From Owenweeksia sp. (GTDB lineage: Bacteria; Bacteroidota; Bacteroidia; Flavobacteriales; Schleiferiaceae): a DNA stretch of 51,102 bases. The translations under genes and the position numbers were made by a program. A model generated the notes under the pieces. That model worked only from the letters and a program-made list of their open reading frames with translations. It ran no database searches and had not been told where the DNA came from. Below, one piece after another: positions 41,414 to 49,924 of the stretch (positions are counted from its first letter, which is position 1; each line of letters starts with the position of its first letter). The stretch lies in the NCBI GenBank assembly GCA_028285465.1, contig JANQPD010000077.1, positions 1 through 51,102 of the forward strand. The letters are read 5' to 3'.

Positions 41414-42999
41414 GTGAAGTGAAAAAAAATATGGCCCTTACGGGAGAGCCCCCGGCTGCTTTAAGTGCCGGCCAAAAAGGGGCCACGGCATTGGGGATGT
41501 TAGGGTTGGGGGTGTTGCTATTGGCGGTCTTCAATGTACACTTCCCCAATAAGGGACTTTGGCTCAGCCTGTCGTTGTGTACTATGGTTGCGGGCATCAT
41601 TTGGTTTGCGCAGGTCACTTACGCCGGCAAACCTTCAGGAATTAAAAACGATGGGGTTTGGTTTAAGTCTATCAGCAGCCGGGGCTTGTGGGCCTGGTTT
41701 TTTGCTCTTTTCATTACAGGCTTTTACGTGGTCTTGTACTTTTTTCCACAATACCTGGGCTTGGTAAAAGATGGAGAGAATACAGGCATAATCGCGCTGT
41801 TCGACCCCCTTAGTAAAGCCTTAAGTGGCAACCCGGCAAGCCAGTGGTTTGTATACGGCACCCTGTACACCATTGCCATCTTTGCTTTTGGCATAAAATT
41901 TATCTGGAAGTACCGGCACAACCGTTACGAGGTGATCCGCACCGTTTCCGTGATGTTCTTTCAAACGGCCTTTGCCTTTATAATCCCTGAATTAATGGCC
42001 CGGCTGAACAGCGAAAGCTGGTCTTTGCCCTATTACGACCTGAAAAACATTTGGCCACTCAATTACTACAATTTTGAACAGTACCGCATAGATAGTTTTA
42101 TAAGCGCAGGCACTGTAGGCACCGCTCTGTTGATCTTTGGTATCCTCTCCATTTTTGTGATCACACCTGTCCTTACCTATAAATATGGCAAGCGCTGGTA
42201 CTGCTCATGGGTATGCGGGTGTGGAGGATTAGCTGAAACAGCCGGAGACCCTTTTCGTCAGTTGAGCGATAAAAGCGTACGCGCCTGGAAGATTGAGCGC
42301 TGGATGGTACACAGCGTAGTGGTTTTTGTAACGATCATGACCACGGCAGTGGTACACTCCTATCTCGGAGAAGATAGTGGAAAATACTGGCTTACCAGGA
42401 GCACCTTTTTAGTGGGTGTGGCCGCTGTATTGACCCTTGTTTTTGTATGGGCTGTAGTTTTTAAGAGAGACAAGCTTCAAAAAGATGCTCGTTATGGAGC
42501 GATTGGCTTTTTTGTGGTGATCATGACCCTTATCGGCATACACCTCTTCAGCGGCACACAGCAAGTTTTCCTGCTGGAAGCGGAAAAGCTGCGTTCCAGC
42601 TATGGTTTCTTGATCGGGGCGGTATTCTCAGGCGTGATAGGAGTGGGTTTTTATCCTTTGATGGGCAGCAGGGTGTGGTGTCGCTTTGGTTGCCCCATGG
42701 CGGCTATTCTGGGCTTTCAGCAAAAGCTTTTCAGCAAGTTTAAGATCAGCACCAACGGGGGGCAGTGCATCAGCTGCGGCAATTGTTCTACGTATTGCGA
42801 AATGGGTATTGACGTACGTGCTTATGCACAGAAAGGGCAGAATATCGTGCGCTCGTCCTGTGTGGGCTGTGGTATTTGCTCGGCCGTATGCCCCAGGGGC
42901 GTATTGAAACTAGAGAACGACAGCCACAAAGGCCGGGTTGATGAAAGTCCTGTACTTCTCGGCAATGCCGATAATTTGTTGGATTTATTAAAGAAGTAA
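41410..42999 (+). CDS. Membrane polyferredoxin (NapH/CcoG-like 4Fe-4S protein)
   Basis: 529 residues with about eight hydrophobic segments. Two membrane-edge Cys motifs: WYCSWVCGCGGLAETAGDPF (about 264-283; CxxxCGCG in place of the usual CxxxCP) and RVWCRFGCPMAAILGF. Then two 4Fe-4S motifs: CISCGNCSTYCEMGI and CVGCGICSAVCPRGV. Families with this plan (NapH, NosR, CcoG) move electrons across or along the inner membrane. The overlap with the flavoprotein gene suggests a two-part NAD(P)H to membrane-iron-sulfur chain. The substrate is not apparent from the neighbours. Confidence 0.85.
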   Translation: MSEVKKNMALTGEPPAALSAGQKGATALGMLGLGVLLLAVFNVHFPNKGLWLSLSLCTMVAGIIWFAQVTYAGKPSGIKNDGVWFKSISSRGLWAWFFALFITGFYVVLYFFPQYLGLVKDGENTGIIALFDPLSKALSGNPASQWFVYGTLYTIAIFAFGIKFIWKYRHNRYEVIRTVSVMFFQTAFAFIIPELMARLNSESWSLPYYDLKNIWPLNYYNFEQYRIDSFISAGTVGTALLIFGILSIFVITPVLTYKYGKRWYCSWVCGCGGLAETAGDPFRQLSDKSVRAWKIERWMVHSVVVFVTIMTTAVVHSYLGEDSGKYWLTRSTFLVGVAAVLTLVFVWAVVFKRDKLQKDARYGAIGFFVVIMTLIGIHLFSGTQQVFLLEAEKLRSSYGFLIGAVFSGVIGVGFYPLMGSRVWCRFGCPMAAILGFQQKLFSKFKISTNGGQCISCGNCSTYCEMGIDVRAYAQKGQNIVRSSCVGCGICSAVCPRGVLKLENDSHKGRVDESPVLLGNADNLLDLLKK

Positions 43000-43013
43000 A
43001 AGCCGTTATACAG

Positions 43014-43040
43014 CAGGGTGATGGAAGAACTTACACCTTG
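43014..43040. terminator. Weak hairpin between converging genes
   Basis: CAGGGTG pairs with CACCTTG (one G-T wobble) around a 13-nt loop, with only TTT behind it. It could end either the polyferredoxin or the DUF2752 transcript. Confidence 0.3.
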
Positions 43041-43046
43041 TTTAAG

Positions 43047-43367
43047 CTAGGCCTCGCTATCTCTATCTTTTTGCCGGATAACTTTAAGAAGGCTGGTGGA
43101 GATCATATAGATCGCCAGGGGCAAAACAATAAAAGAGAATTTATTAAAGGCCCAGGCTCCCTTTATGTCGCCGTGTAGCAGGTGATGAATAGCTCTTGTC
43201 ATTCCGCACCCGTAACACTTCTTGTCAAGTAGGATCACGGAAAGGCATAAAGACCTTCCTTCGTCAAAATAATCTACGGGTAAATAAAGCAGGTAAAAAA
43301 AAGCTATCGTCAAAACAACAAAGGCCAAAATGGCCAAACGCTTTTTATGGGCTAAAGAAAGAGTCAT
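43047..43367 (-). CDS. DUF2752 membrane protein
   Basis: 106 residues with two or three hydrophobic segments and the family signature CYGCGMTRAIHHLLHGDIKGAWAFNKFS (about 51-78). The function of DUF2752 is unknown; the CxxCGxTRA loop suggests a metal or thiol site at the membrane face. Its ATG overlaps the stop of the upstream secreted-protein gene (ATGA). It is often found near TM2-domain genes in Bacteroidota as far as I recall, and one lies 1 kb away here. Confidence 0.85.
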   Translation of the reverse strand: MTLSLAHKKRLAILAFVVLTIAFFYLLYLPVDYFDEGRSLCLSVILLDKKCYGCGMTRAIHHLLHGDIKGAWAFNKFSFIVLPLAIYMISTSLLKVIRQKDRDSEA

Positions 43368-44284
43368 CTTTTTTGTTGCTTAATAATTCTTACCTCTACA
43401 TATTCGCCTTTCTTCAGCTTGGTCAGCAAAGGTTGAACTTTGCCTTCATCTATTAATTGAGCGTTCACGGTATTAGGAGGCGTTCTTCCCTCGTTATGGG
43501 CCACTATTTTAAGGGTGCATGTATCGTTCTCCAGGTCAAAATAAAAAGACCGCTTACGTTTTTTTACTTTTATGGCGTTGTGCACCAGTACATCGTCTAC
43601 GTAGATGTTTACCTGATCATTGTCTTCCTTGTAGCTGTCCCAGAGGTTTAGCTTTATAACATCCGAAGTCCAGTTTATGGTGAATAAGGCTTCATGCATT
43701 AAAGTAGGTTCCAAAGCGGGTTGCGCAGGCTCGGTGGTATTCTTTTGGCTAACAGGTGTTTTAATGGTATCTGCCTCTTTACTGCTATGGATTAACGAGT
43801 CGTGAATTTCCTTGATCTTTACATTGTCTTGCACCATTTTTTTAAGGAGGTCCATACTCACCAGGTAAATATTTCCGGAAGCGCAGGTGCTGCTATCCGG
43901 GAAAACCCCTTTGAATTTGCCGTTAAAGATGGTCTTGTCTTTTTCCAACTCCCAGGCTAAGTTTTCCACCTGTATAAAACAGAATTCATCGGCCCTGGCA
44001 TCAGACTTTGTGCTGATGTTAGATACCTCGCGAAAGGATATGCGTTGACTTTTTAGGTCCAACTTTCCCTGGATCTTCGACTCTGTTTTGTCTTCATTGT
44101 AAAAATTAGTGACCGAACTCCCGGACAATGTTCCATTGCGGTTTACCTCAATATTCAATTTTATAGGGATCAATTGCTCCGCATCGGTTTTGAGCGTTCC
44201 GATAAGCGTGTATTTTTTTGTTTGGGCGGAAGTGATGCTGTGAAAAAAAATACAGATCAGTAAGGTGGCTAATGGTTTTATCAT
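43364..44284 (-). CDS. Secreted protein of unknown family
   Basis: 306 residues from the ATG at 44284, where a signal peptide (cleaved near TSAQ) starts and a -7 element lies 4 nt upstream; a longer in-frame start overlapping the TM2 promoter region is rejected. The N-terminal half is beta-rich (YTLIGTLKTDAEQLIPIKLNIEV, LSGSSVTNFYNEDKTESKIQG). The middle is a charged linker, and the C-terminal part (TSDVIKLNLWDSYKEDNDQVNIYVDDVLV ... EYVEVRIIKQQ) looks like a small beta-sandwich. I do not recognise it. It is co-transcribed with the DUF2752 gene. Confidence 0.75.
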   Translation of the reverse strand: MIKPLATLLICIFFHSITSAQTKKYTLIGTLKTDAEQLIPIKLNIEVNRNGTLSGSSVTNFYNEDKTESKIQGKLDLKSQRISFREVSNISTKSDARADEFCFIQVENLAWELEKDKTIFNGKFKGVFPDSSTCASGNIYLVSMDLLKKMVQDNVKIKEIHDSLIHSSKEADTIKTPVSQKNTTEPAQPALEPTLMHEALFTINWTSDVIKLNLWDSYKEDNDQVNIYVDDVLVHNAIKVKKRKRSFYFDLENDTCTLKIVAHNEGRTPPNTVNAQLIDEGKVQPLLTKLKKGEYVEVRIIKQQKR

Positions 44285-44288
44285 GCAC

Positions 44289-44318
44289 CAAAGATTAAAA
44301 TTTTTTACATTAGGCAAA
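44289..44318 (-). promoter_or_regulatory. Promoter of the secreted-protein/DUF2752 pair
   Basis: On the minus strand TTTG (44315-44318), 18 nt, AATCTTTG (44289-44296, one mismatch), then GTGC and ATG. The 4-nt gap again predicts a leaderless message. Confidence 0.5.
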
Positions 44319-44340
44319 TAAATCAATAAATCACCGTTAA

Positions 44341-44730
44341 ATGAAAAAAACTGTATTAACGCTAATTGCCTGCTTATTAGTTGGTTTAGGCGCAACGAAT
44401 GCCTCTTTTCCCGTTAAAAAAGAAAGGGACGCACAAAAGACAGAGCTGTCGGCACAAGATCAGATTCAAAACCCGCAGCATCTTACGAACGCACCTGCCG
44501 TAATGCAAAAGCAAATTGAGGACAGAGTGGAAGAAGCAAAAAGCGCAACCAGGTTAAGTGATGACGATTGGATTACACTCGCACTTTGGTTTTTCCTGGG
44601 CTCTCTTGCCGCGCACCGCTGGTACAGGCGCAAGCCTGTGGGTTGGAATATTTTATACATTCTTACCCTCGGGGGGTGTGGCGTCTGGGCCATCATAGAT
44701 CTGATTAATATCCTTAGAGGAGATTTTTAA
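44341..44730 (+). CDS. TM2-domain membrane protein
   Basis: 129 residues: signal or anchor helix (1-20), a Gln/Glu-rich linker, then a TM2 domain (about 75-126): LALWFFLGSLAAHRWYRRKPVGW with the usual Gly, His-Arg and aromatic positions, and ILYILTLGGCGVWAIIDLINIL. TM2 is a two-helix membrane hairpin of unknown function. The usual GxxGAHRFY reads GSLAAHRWY here. Monocistronic between a divergent gene and a terminator. Confidence 0.87.
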   Translation: MKKTVLTLIACLLVGLGATNASFPVKKERDAQKTELSAQDQIQNPQHLTNAPAVMQKQIEDRVEEAKSATRLSDDDWITLALWFFLGSLAAHRWYRRKPVGWNILYILTLGGCGVWAIIDLINILRGDF

Positions 44731-44753
44731 TCAGTTGTCAGATCAAAAAAAGC

Positions 44754-44783
44754 AAAGGGCTGCCCATAGGGTGGCCTTTTTTT
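44754..44783 (+). terminator. Rho-independent terminator after the TM2 gene
   Basis: AAAGG-GCTGCCC pairs with GGGTGGC-CTTT (two wobbles, one bulge) around ATA, followed by seven Ts. Confidence 0.75.
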
Positions 44784-44835
44784 GTGGATACAAAGGGCAA
44801 CTCCGGCCGGTGTTAACCAGGTTCCCCAAGCTGCT

Positions 44836-44843
44836 TACCTTTG
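44836..44843 (+). promoter_or_regulatory. -7 element of the polysaccharide operon
   Basis: TACCTTTG matches the consensus exactly; TTA rather than TTG stands about 20 nt upstream. It is the only promoter-like site between the TM2 terminator and the six overlapping genes. Confidence 0.45.
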
Positions 44844-44916
44844 CCTTCCGGCTACCCTATAAAAGATCAAGTGAAAAATGTATCTTTTCCCGGAATCATT
44901 GCATGGCTTTTTTAAT

Positions 44917-45417
44917 ATGTCACTCTTCTTAAAGATCGCCCTTTTTCTACCCTGTTTTATTTGGTCTACAGGGGAAGAGATGCCTGCAGAAAAGCTACCG
45001 GTTTACCAGAAGAACTATTTCACAAACAAGCAATTGTCCAGCGAGGGCTGGATGCTAAACGGAAAGAAAACCAAATACTGGAAGTTCTATAACCCCTATG
45101 GTACGCTTACGGCAGAAGGCCATTTCCTGAAAGGAAAAAAATGCAAGTACTGGTTCCAATACCACTTTAATGGTAAGGTGAAAAGCGAAGGCCATTATAA
45201 GGATGATGAAAAGGTTGATTGGTGGAACCATTACAACCAGAAGGGCGAGCTTGTTGAAAAATGTCAGTATAAAGACAACCGGCCGCATGGTTACCGTGTA
45301 CTTTTGACCAAGGAAAAACCCTATAAAGTAGAGCTTTATGAAAGGGGCGTAAAACAAAAAGAGTGGACCAGTTATACCCGTTTTTTGTTTGATCACCCGG
45401 AGCTCCTAGGTACATAA
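44917..45417 (+). CDS. Exported MORN-type repeat protein
   Basis: 166 residues from the ATG at 44917 (44878 also possible): a hydrophobic signal segment (SLFLKIALFLPCFIW), then three variant MORN repeats of about 23 residues with the pattern Lys-x-x-Tyr/Trp-Trp ... Gly-x-x-x-x-Glu-Gly-His (YWKFYNPYGTLTAEGHFLKG, YWFQYHFNGKVKSEGHYKDD, WWNHYNQKGELVEKCQYKDN). MORN sheets bind proteins or lipids. Similar proteins are sometimes labelled YwqK antitoxins, but no toxin is nearby. Its stop overlaps the next gene's ATG by 1 nt, tying it to the glycan operon. Confidence 0.78.
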   Translation: MSLFLKIALFLPCFIWSTGEEMPAEKLPVYQKNYFTNKQLSSEGWMLNGKKTKYWKFYNPYGTLTAEGHFLKGKKCKYWFQYHFNGKVKSEGHYKDDEKVDWWNHYNQKGELVEKCQYKDNRPHGYRVLLTKEKPYKVELYERGVKQKEWTSYTRFLFDHPELLGT

Positions 45418-46109
45418 TGCATCTTGTAAAAGTCATCATCCCTGCATTCAATGAGCAGGATTCCATTAAAAATGTGCTGCGCGACATCCCGGCTCACCTG
45501 GTGGAGGAGATCATTGTGGTAAACAACAACAGCAGTGACCTGACCGGCAAAATAGCCGAGCAGGCCGGGGTAACCGTTCTTTGTGAAAAGCGCAGGGGAT
45601 ATGGATTTGCCTGCCTTAAAGGCCTGGACTATATTTCAAAGCAAAGCCACAGACCTGATGCGGTAGTTTTTCTGGATGCCGATTATTCCGACTATCCCGA
45701 TGAAATGCCCAAACTGCTTAGTGCTCTTTTTGAAGAAGGGCACGATCTGGTTATTGGAGCCCGGGTAAAAAAATGGAGGGAACCCGGATCAATGACCCCC
45801 CCTCAGGTTTTTGGCAATTGGCTGGCTACATTTCTAATGCGCCTCATCTATGGCGCACGGTTTACAGACCTGGGGCCGTTCAGAGCTATCCGGTATACTG
45901 CCTTGGAACAAATTGGTATGGAGGACCAGACCTTTGGCTGGACGGTAGAAATGCAGATAAAGGTGCTGAAACACAAAATGAAGTATACCGAAGTGCCGGT
46001 GCACTACAGGAACCGCATCGGGGTATCCAAGATATCGGGGACTGTAAAGGGCACTATATTAGCCGGCTACAAAATTCTTTGGCTCATTTTCAAATATTCG
46101 TTTAACTGA
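45417..46109 (+). CDS. GT2 glycosyltransferase, polyprenyl-phosphate sugar transferase type
   Basis: A 230-residue GT-A enzyme: KVIIPAFNEQDSIKNVL, IIVVNNNSSDLTG, the DxD motif in VVFLDADYSDYPD (87-89), and TFGWTVEMQIKVLKHKMKYTEVPVHYRNR typical of dolichol/undecaprenyl-phosphate mannose or glucose synthases. The C-terminal helix is only weakly hydrophobic, so it may be a peripheral membrane enzyme. It would make the lipid-linked sugar donor that the GT-C enzyme two genes later could use. It overlaps both neighbours by 1 nt. Confidence 0.88.
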   Translation: MHLVKVIIPAFNEQDSIKNVLRDIPAHLVEEIIVVNNNSSDLTGKIAEQAGVTVLCEKRRGYGFACLKGLDYISKQSHRPDAVVFLDADYSDYPDEMPKLLSALFEEGHDLVIGARVKKWREPGSMTPPQVFGNWLATFLMRLIYGARFTDLGPFRAIRYTALEQIGMEDQTFGWTVEMQIKVLKHKMKYTEVPVHYRNRIGVSKISGTVKGTILAGYKILWLIFKYSFN

Positions 46110-47581
46110 TGGCAATCGCGCTTATTACCATATATATCCTGGCTTTGTCGCTGATTTTCATTTACAGTTTAGGGCAGCTTAACCTCTTGTTTAACTACCT
46201 GGAGGCACAGAAGAAACCGGCAGAGGATGAGTGTTTTGATTTTTCCAGGCCCGGAGAGGTGCCCCTGGTTACACTACAGCTTCCTTTATATAACGAACTT
46301 TACGTGGTGGAGCGCTTGCTGGAAGCCGTAGAACAGTTGGATTACCCCCGGGAAAAACTGGAGATACAGGTGCTGGATGATTCTACCGATGAATCCGTAG
46401 AGATCACGGCAGCCTTGGTATCCCGCATAAAAGGCAAAGGTTTTCACATTGAACAGATCAGGCGTAAAGACCGCAAAGGATTTAAAGCAGGCGCCTTAAA
46501 AGAGGGTCTGGCGATAGCCCGTGGGGAGTTCATCGCCATTTTTGATGCCGATTTTATCCCACAGCCCGATTTTCTTCAAAAAACAGTTCCCTACTTCAAA
46601 AATCAAAAAATCGGGGTGGTACAAACCCGTTGGGGGCATACCAACCGCGACTACTCGGTGCTTACCAAAAGCCAGGCTTTTGCCCTGGATGCACACTTTA
46701 CCATAGAGCAGGTGGGGCGGAACTCTAAAAACCACTTCATTAATTTTAACGGAACCGCCGGGGTTTGGCGCAAGGCTTGCATCAATGATGCGGGCAACTG
46801 GCAAAGCGATACCCTTACCGAAGACCTGGACCTGAGCTATCGTTCCCAACTCAAAGGCTGGCAATTCAAATACCTTGAAGATGTAGAAACCCCGGCAGAG
46901 TTACCCATTGTGATCGGTGCGGCACGTTCACAGCAATTCAGGTGGAATAAAGGGGGGGCGGAAAATTTCAGGAAGATGAAGACCAAGCTGTTGCTCAGCA
47001 AGGAGGTGCCGTTTAAAACGAAAATACACGGGATACTGCACCTGCTCAACAGCACGATGTTCTTAAGTATTTTCGTGGTGGCCGTGCTCAGCATTCCCAT
47101 GCTTTACATCAAGTTTTACCAACCGGAGTTTCGCCTGTTGTTTCAGGCTTCAGGTATATTCGTGCTCAGTACGCTTATCTTTTACATCTATTACTGGTTT
47201 GCCTACCGCAAGATGCACGGCACCGGGTTTCGTATATTCATGCGGTATACACGCGATTTTTTTACCTTTTTTACCATAGCCATGGGGCTTTCCCTACATA
47301 ATTCCGTAGCGGTACTGGAAGGGCATATCGGGAAAAAAAGCGCTTTTGTGCGCACCCCGAAATTTAACGTGGGAAAGTTGGGTGAAAACTGGCGGCAAAA
47401 TAAATATGTACAGTATAACCTGAGCGTGGTAAACTGGCTGGAAGGCCTGCTGATGCTGTATTTTGTCTTTGGTATCTATTCCGCATTCCGACTTATGGAT
47501 TACGGCCTTTTGCCTTTTCACCTGATGCTGGCCATTGGCTTTGGTTTTGTGTTCTATAAGTCGCTTACATGCCGGGTGTAG
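46109..47581 (+). CDS. Processive GT2 polysaccharide synthase (CslA/CesA-like)
   Basis: 490 residues. N-terminal membrane helix (1-25), a catalytic GT-A domain with the full processive set DD (90-91), DAD (146-148), TED (237-239) and QQFRW (275-279, the QxxRW motif), then about four C-terminal helices. This set defines beta-glycan synthases that polymerise and export across the inner membrane. The size and lack of a PilZ domain are closer to plant CslA mannan/glucomannan synthases and their bacterial relatives than to BcsA. The polymer is not proven. The GH113-like hydrolases in the same operon point towards a beta-mannan. The end overlaps the GT-C gene by 13 nt. Confidence 0.9.
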   Translation: MAIALITIYILALSLIFIYSLGQLNLLFNYLEAQKKPAEDECFDFSRPGEVPLVTLQLPLYNELYVVERLLEAVEQLDYPREKLEIQVLDDSTDESVEITAALVSRIKGKGFHIEQIRRKDRKGFKAGALKEGLAIARGEFIAIFDADFIPQPDFLQKTVPYFKNQKIGVVQTRWGHTNRDYSVLTKSQAFALDAHFTIEQVGRNSKNHFINFNGTAGVWRKACINDAGNWQSDTLTEDLDLSYRSQLKGWQFKYLEDVETPAELPIVIGAARSQQFRWNKGGAENFRKMKTKLLLSKEVPFKTKIHGILHLLNSTMFLSIFVVAVLSIPMLYIKFYQPEFRLLFQASGIFVLSTLIFYIYYWFAYRKMHGTGFRIFMRYTRDFFTFFTIAMGLSLHNSVAVLEGHIGKKSAFVRTPKFNVGKLGENWRQNKYVQYNLSVVNWLEGLLMLYFVFGIYSAFRLMDYGLLPFHLMLAIGFGFVFYKSLTCRV

Positions 47582-48918
47582 AGGTACATCAGCGGGGCAG
47601 GGCCGCCCTCGGTGTATTGCTATCCTTTGTTGGCTACGGCATACTTGCACGTTTTGTGGAGCGGGAGCAATTTGGGGTGCTTTTAGGCCTTTATGGACTG
47701 CTTTTTGCCGCGTTTTATGCCCTCTACCAGAGCAAATTTACATTCAGGCAGCTTCTTGTGCTGGCGTTGCTCTTCCGCCTCTTATTCCTGCTTGTTGAAC
47801 CTGCACTGTCCAATGATTTTTTTCGCTTTGTCTGGGATGGAAGGATGCTGGCAGCTGGCTTTAACCCCTACTTATACCTCCCGGTAGACTTTGTGCAAAC
47901 TCATCCCGCGGTAATCGCAGAGGGAGAGCTATTGGTGCAGGGCATGGGGGCTTTGAATGCAGGGCATTATACGGTTTATCCCCCCCTCAATCAACTGGGC
48001 TTTTGGTTATCAGGTTGGCTCTTTCCAAAAGATCTTTCCGGGGCGGTCGTTACTATGCGGCTGCTTATTGTACTGGCTGATCTGGGTGTTGTGTATATAG
48101 GCGCCCGTTTATTAGGCCTTTTGAAACGCCCTAAACGGGCCATTTTCCTCTACGCCCTCAACCCCTTTGTGCTATTGGAATTTACCGGGAACTTACATTG
48201 GGAGGGCGTTATGGTATTTTTCCTTCTTCTGGCCCTGTACACGCTGGTAAAACAGAAATGGCTTACTTCGGCTATATTTTGGGGGCTATCCATATCGGTT
48301 AAGCTCATACCTCTTCTTTTTTTACCTCTGCTTATTCCCCGCCTGGGGTGGAAAAAAACGATCGTGTTCGGCAGCATTAGCCTGGGGATACTGGTTTTGC
48401 TGTTCCTGCCCTTCCTAAGTGAGGCGTTGATCGTAAATTTTGGCAGTAGCCTGGAGTTGTATTTTCAGAACTTTGAGTTTAATGCAAGTATCTATTATCT
48501 TTTGCGTGAAGCAGGGTATCGGCTCTACGGGTATAACATCATCTCTACCCTGGGCAAAATATTGCCCGCCCTGGTTTTCCTGTCGGTTATACTCCTTAGC
48601 TGGTTTACGCGTAAAGCAAGCATTGAGAAATTGCCCCAACTAATGCTGTGGGCTATCTGCATATATTACCTACTAAGTACCACCATTCACCCATGGTACC
48701 TGGGCGTGCCCCTTATGCTCAGCGTTTTTACACGCTACCGGTTTATGCAGGCCTGGAGTTTCCTGGTTATCCTAAGCTATTCTGCATATGGGCAGGCCGC
48801 ATACCAGGAGCGGCTTTGGTTGGTAAGCCTTGAATACCTGGGAGTGCTGGTCTTTTTTCTAGTGGAACATTTCCATTGGCTCAAACGGCCCATACCTAAA
48901 GAAAACATTCGTGCTTAG
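47569..48918 (+). CDS. GT-C membrane glycosyltransferase (mannosyltransferase-like)
   Basis: A 449-residue polytopic protein with ten or more membrane helices. The first periplasmic loop carries LSNDFFRFVWDGRMLAAGFNPYLY, the acidic Asp-containing loop of GT-C enzymes that use polyprenyl-phosphate sugars. Further conserved regions are HYTVYPPLNQLGFW, LYALNPFVLLEFTGNLHWEGVMVF and TIHPWYLGVPLML. It probably adds a sugar on the outer side of the inner membrane from a lipid donor, perhaps made by the GT2 two genes upstream. The start overlaps the synthase gene by 13 nt and its end overlaps the first hydrolase by 8 nt. Confidence 0.85.
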   Translation: MPGVEVHQRGRAALGVLLSFVGYGILARFVEREQFGVLLGLYGLLFAAFYALYQSKFTFRQLLVLALLFRLLFLLVEPALSNDFFRFVWDGRMLAAGFNPYLYLPVDFVQTHPAVIAEGELLVQGMGALNAGHYTVYPPLNQLGFWLSGWLFPKDLSGAVVTMRLLIVLADLGVVYIGARLLGLLKRPKRAIFLYALNPFVLLEFTGNLHWEGVMVFFLLLALYTLVKQKWLTSAIFWGLSISVKLIPLLFLPLLIPRLGWKKTIVFGSISLGILVLLFLPFLSEALIVNFGSSLELYFQNFEFNASIYYLLREAGYRLYGYNIISTLGKILPALVFLSVILLSWFTRKASIEKLPQLMLWAICIYYLLSTTIHPWYLGVPLMLSVFTRYRFMQAWSFLVILSYSAYGQAAYQERLWLVSLEYLGVLVFFLVEHFHWLKRPIPKENIRA

Positions 48919-49924
48919 CTTGTTGTACACCATAGGATTGGCGTTTCTTATGCATTTGCCCTCATCCTTCTCTTTAGAAGGGGAGAAGATAAACGGAGTA
49001 CATCTTGAATCTCCGGAAACTGAAATGGAGGAGGACTACGTCAGCCCTGTGAGGCGGGTGCATGCCAATTGGGTAGCCCTGGTTCCCTATGTTTTCATAG
49101 ATCAAAAAGAAGGAAGCCTGCACTACCCCAGTTCCGAAAACTGGTGGGGAGATGCCGGGAAGGGGCTTTTAAAAAGCATCCACCTGGCAAAAACGAACCG
49201 CTTGAAGATCTGCCTGAAGCCACATTATTGGCTTGTTGAGGAAGAAAGTTGGGCAGGTGAATTGACCTTTAGCGAGCAAAAATGGCTGCGTTGGGAAAAA
49301 CAGTACGAAGCAGTGATGCTGCAGTTTGCCCGGCTGGCCGATAGCCTGGACATTGAAATGTTATGCCTGGGTACCGAATTAAAATCTGCAGTGGTAGAGC
49401 GGCCTGCCTTCTGGCAGAAATTGATTCCGAAAATTCGTCAGGTTTATCAGGGGAAGCTTATTTACGCAGCCAATTGGGACAATTACCAGGCGGTGAAGTT
49501 CTGGAAAGCGCTTGACTTCATTGGCATAAATGCATACTTTCCCTTAGTGAAGGCTAAAACCCCGCAGATAAGGGAGCTTCAATATGCATGGAACAAGCAT
49601 ACTTTTTCCCTGGAGCGCTTTGCGGAACAACAGAACCGACAGGTCCTGTTTACGGAAATGGGCTACCGGAGTACGGATTTTTGTGCGTGGCGGCAGTGGG
49701 AAATTGAGCAACGGTCGAGCAACCAGAAGGTGAATCTTCTCGCCCAGGAAAATGCTATGGAAGCGTTGTTTCGGTCTTGTTGGGATAAGCCCTGGCTGGC
49801 CGGAGGCTTTTTATGGGAGTGGCATGCCCACGATACCAAGGCCGGTGGGCCAATGCATAGCAACTATAGCCCACAACACAAACCGGTAGAAAAAACAATA
49901 GCTAAATGGTACCAAGAAAAATGA
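48911..49924 (+). CDS. GH113-like glycoside hydrolase (paralogue 1)
   Basis: A 337-residue protein: signal peptide or anchor (about 2-22), then a single TIM-barrel domain. HANWVALVPY, ENWWGD, KICLKPHYWL, LCLGTELKSAV and VLFTEMGYRS mark the strands. Likely catalytic residues are Glu156 (acid/base, GTE) and Glu249 (nucleophile, TE), which fits clan GH-A and especially GH113 beta-1,4-mannanases. GTG start overlaps the GT-C gene by 8 nt. Substrate specificity is inferred, not shown. It may trim or release the polymer made by the synthase of the same operon, as BcsZ does for cellulose. Confidence 0.8.
   Translation: MLSLLYTIGLAFLMHLPSSFSLEGEKINGVHLESPETEMEEDYVSPVRRVHANWVALVPYVFIDQKEGSLHYPSSENWWGDAGKGLLKSIHLAKTNRLKICLKPHYWLVEEESWAGELTFSEQKWLRWEKQYEAVMLQFARLADSLDIEMLCLGTELKSAVVERPAFWQKLIPKIRQVYQGKLIYAANWDNYQAVKFWKALDFIGINAYFPLVKAKTPQIRELQYAWNKHTFSLERFAEQQNRQVLFTEMGYRSTDFCAWRQWEIEQRSSNQKVNLLAQENAMEALFRSCWDKPWLAGGFLWEWHAHDTKAGGPMHSNYSPQHKPVEKTIAKWYQEK

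Noticed and set aside
44917..45417. The MORN-repeat protein as a toxin-antitoxin antitoxin (YwqK type)
   Set aside because: No toxin-like gene is adjacent, it has an export signal, and it is coupled to glycosyltransferase genes instead.
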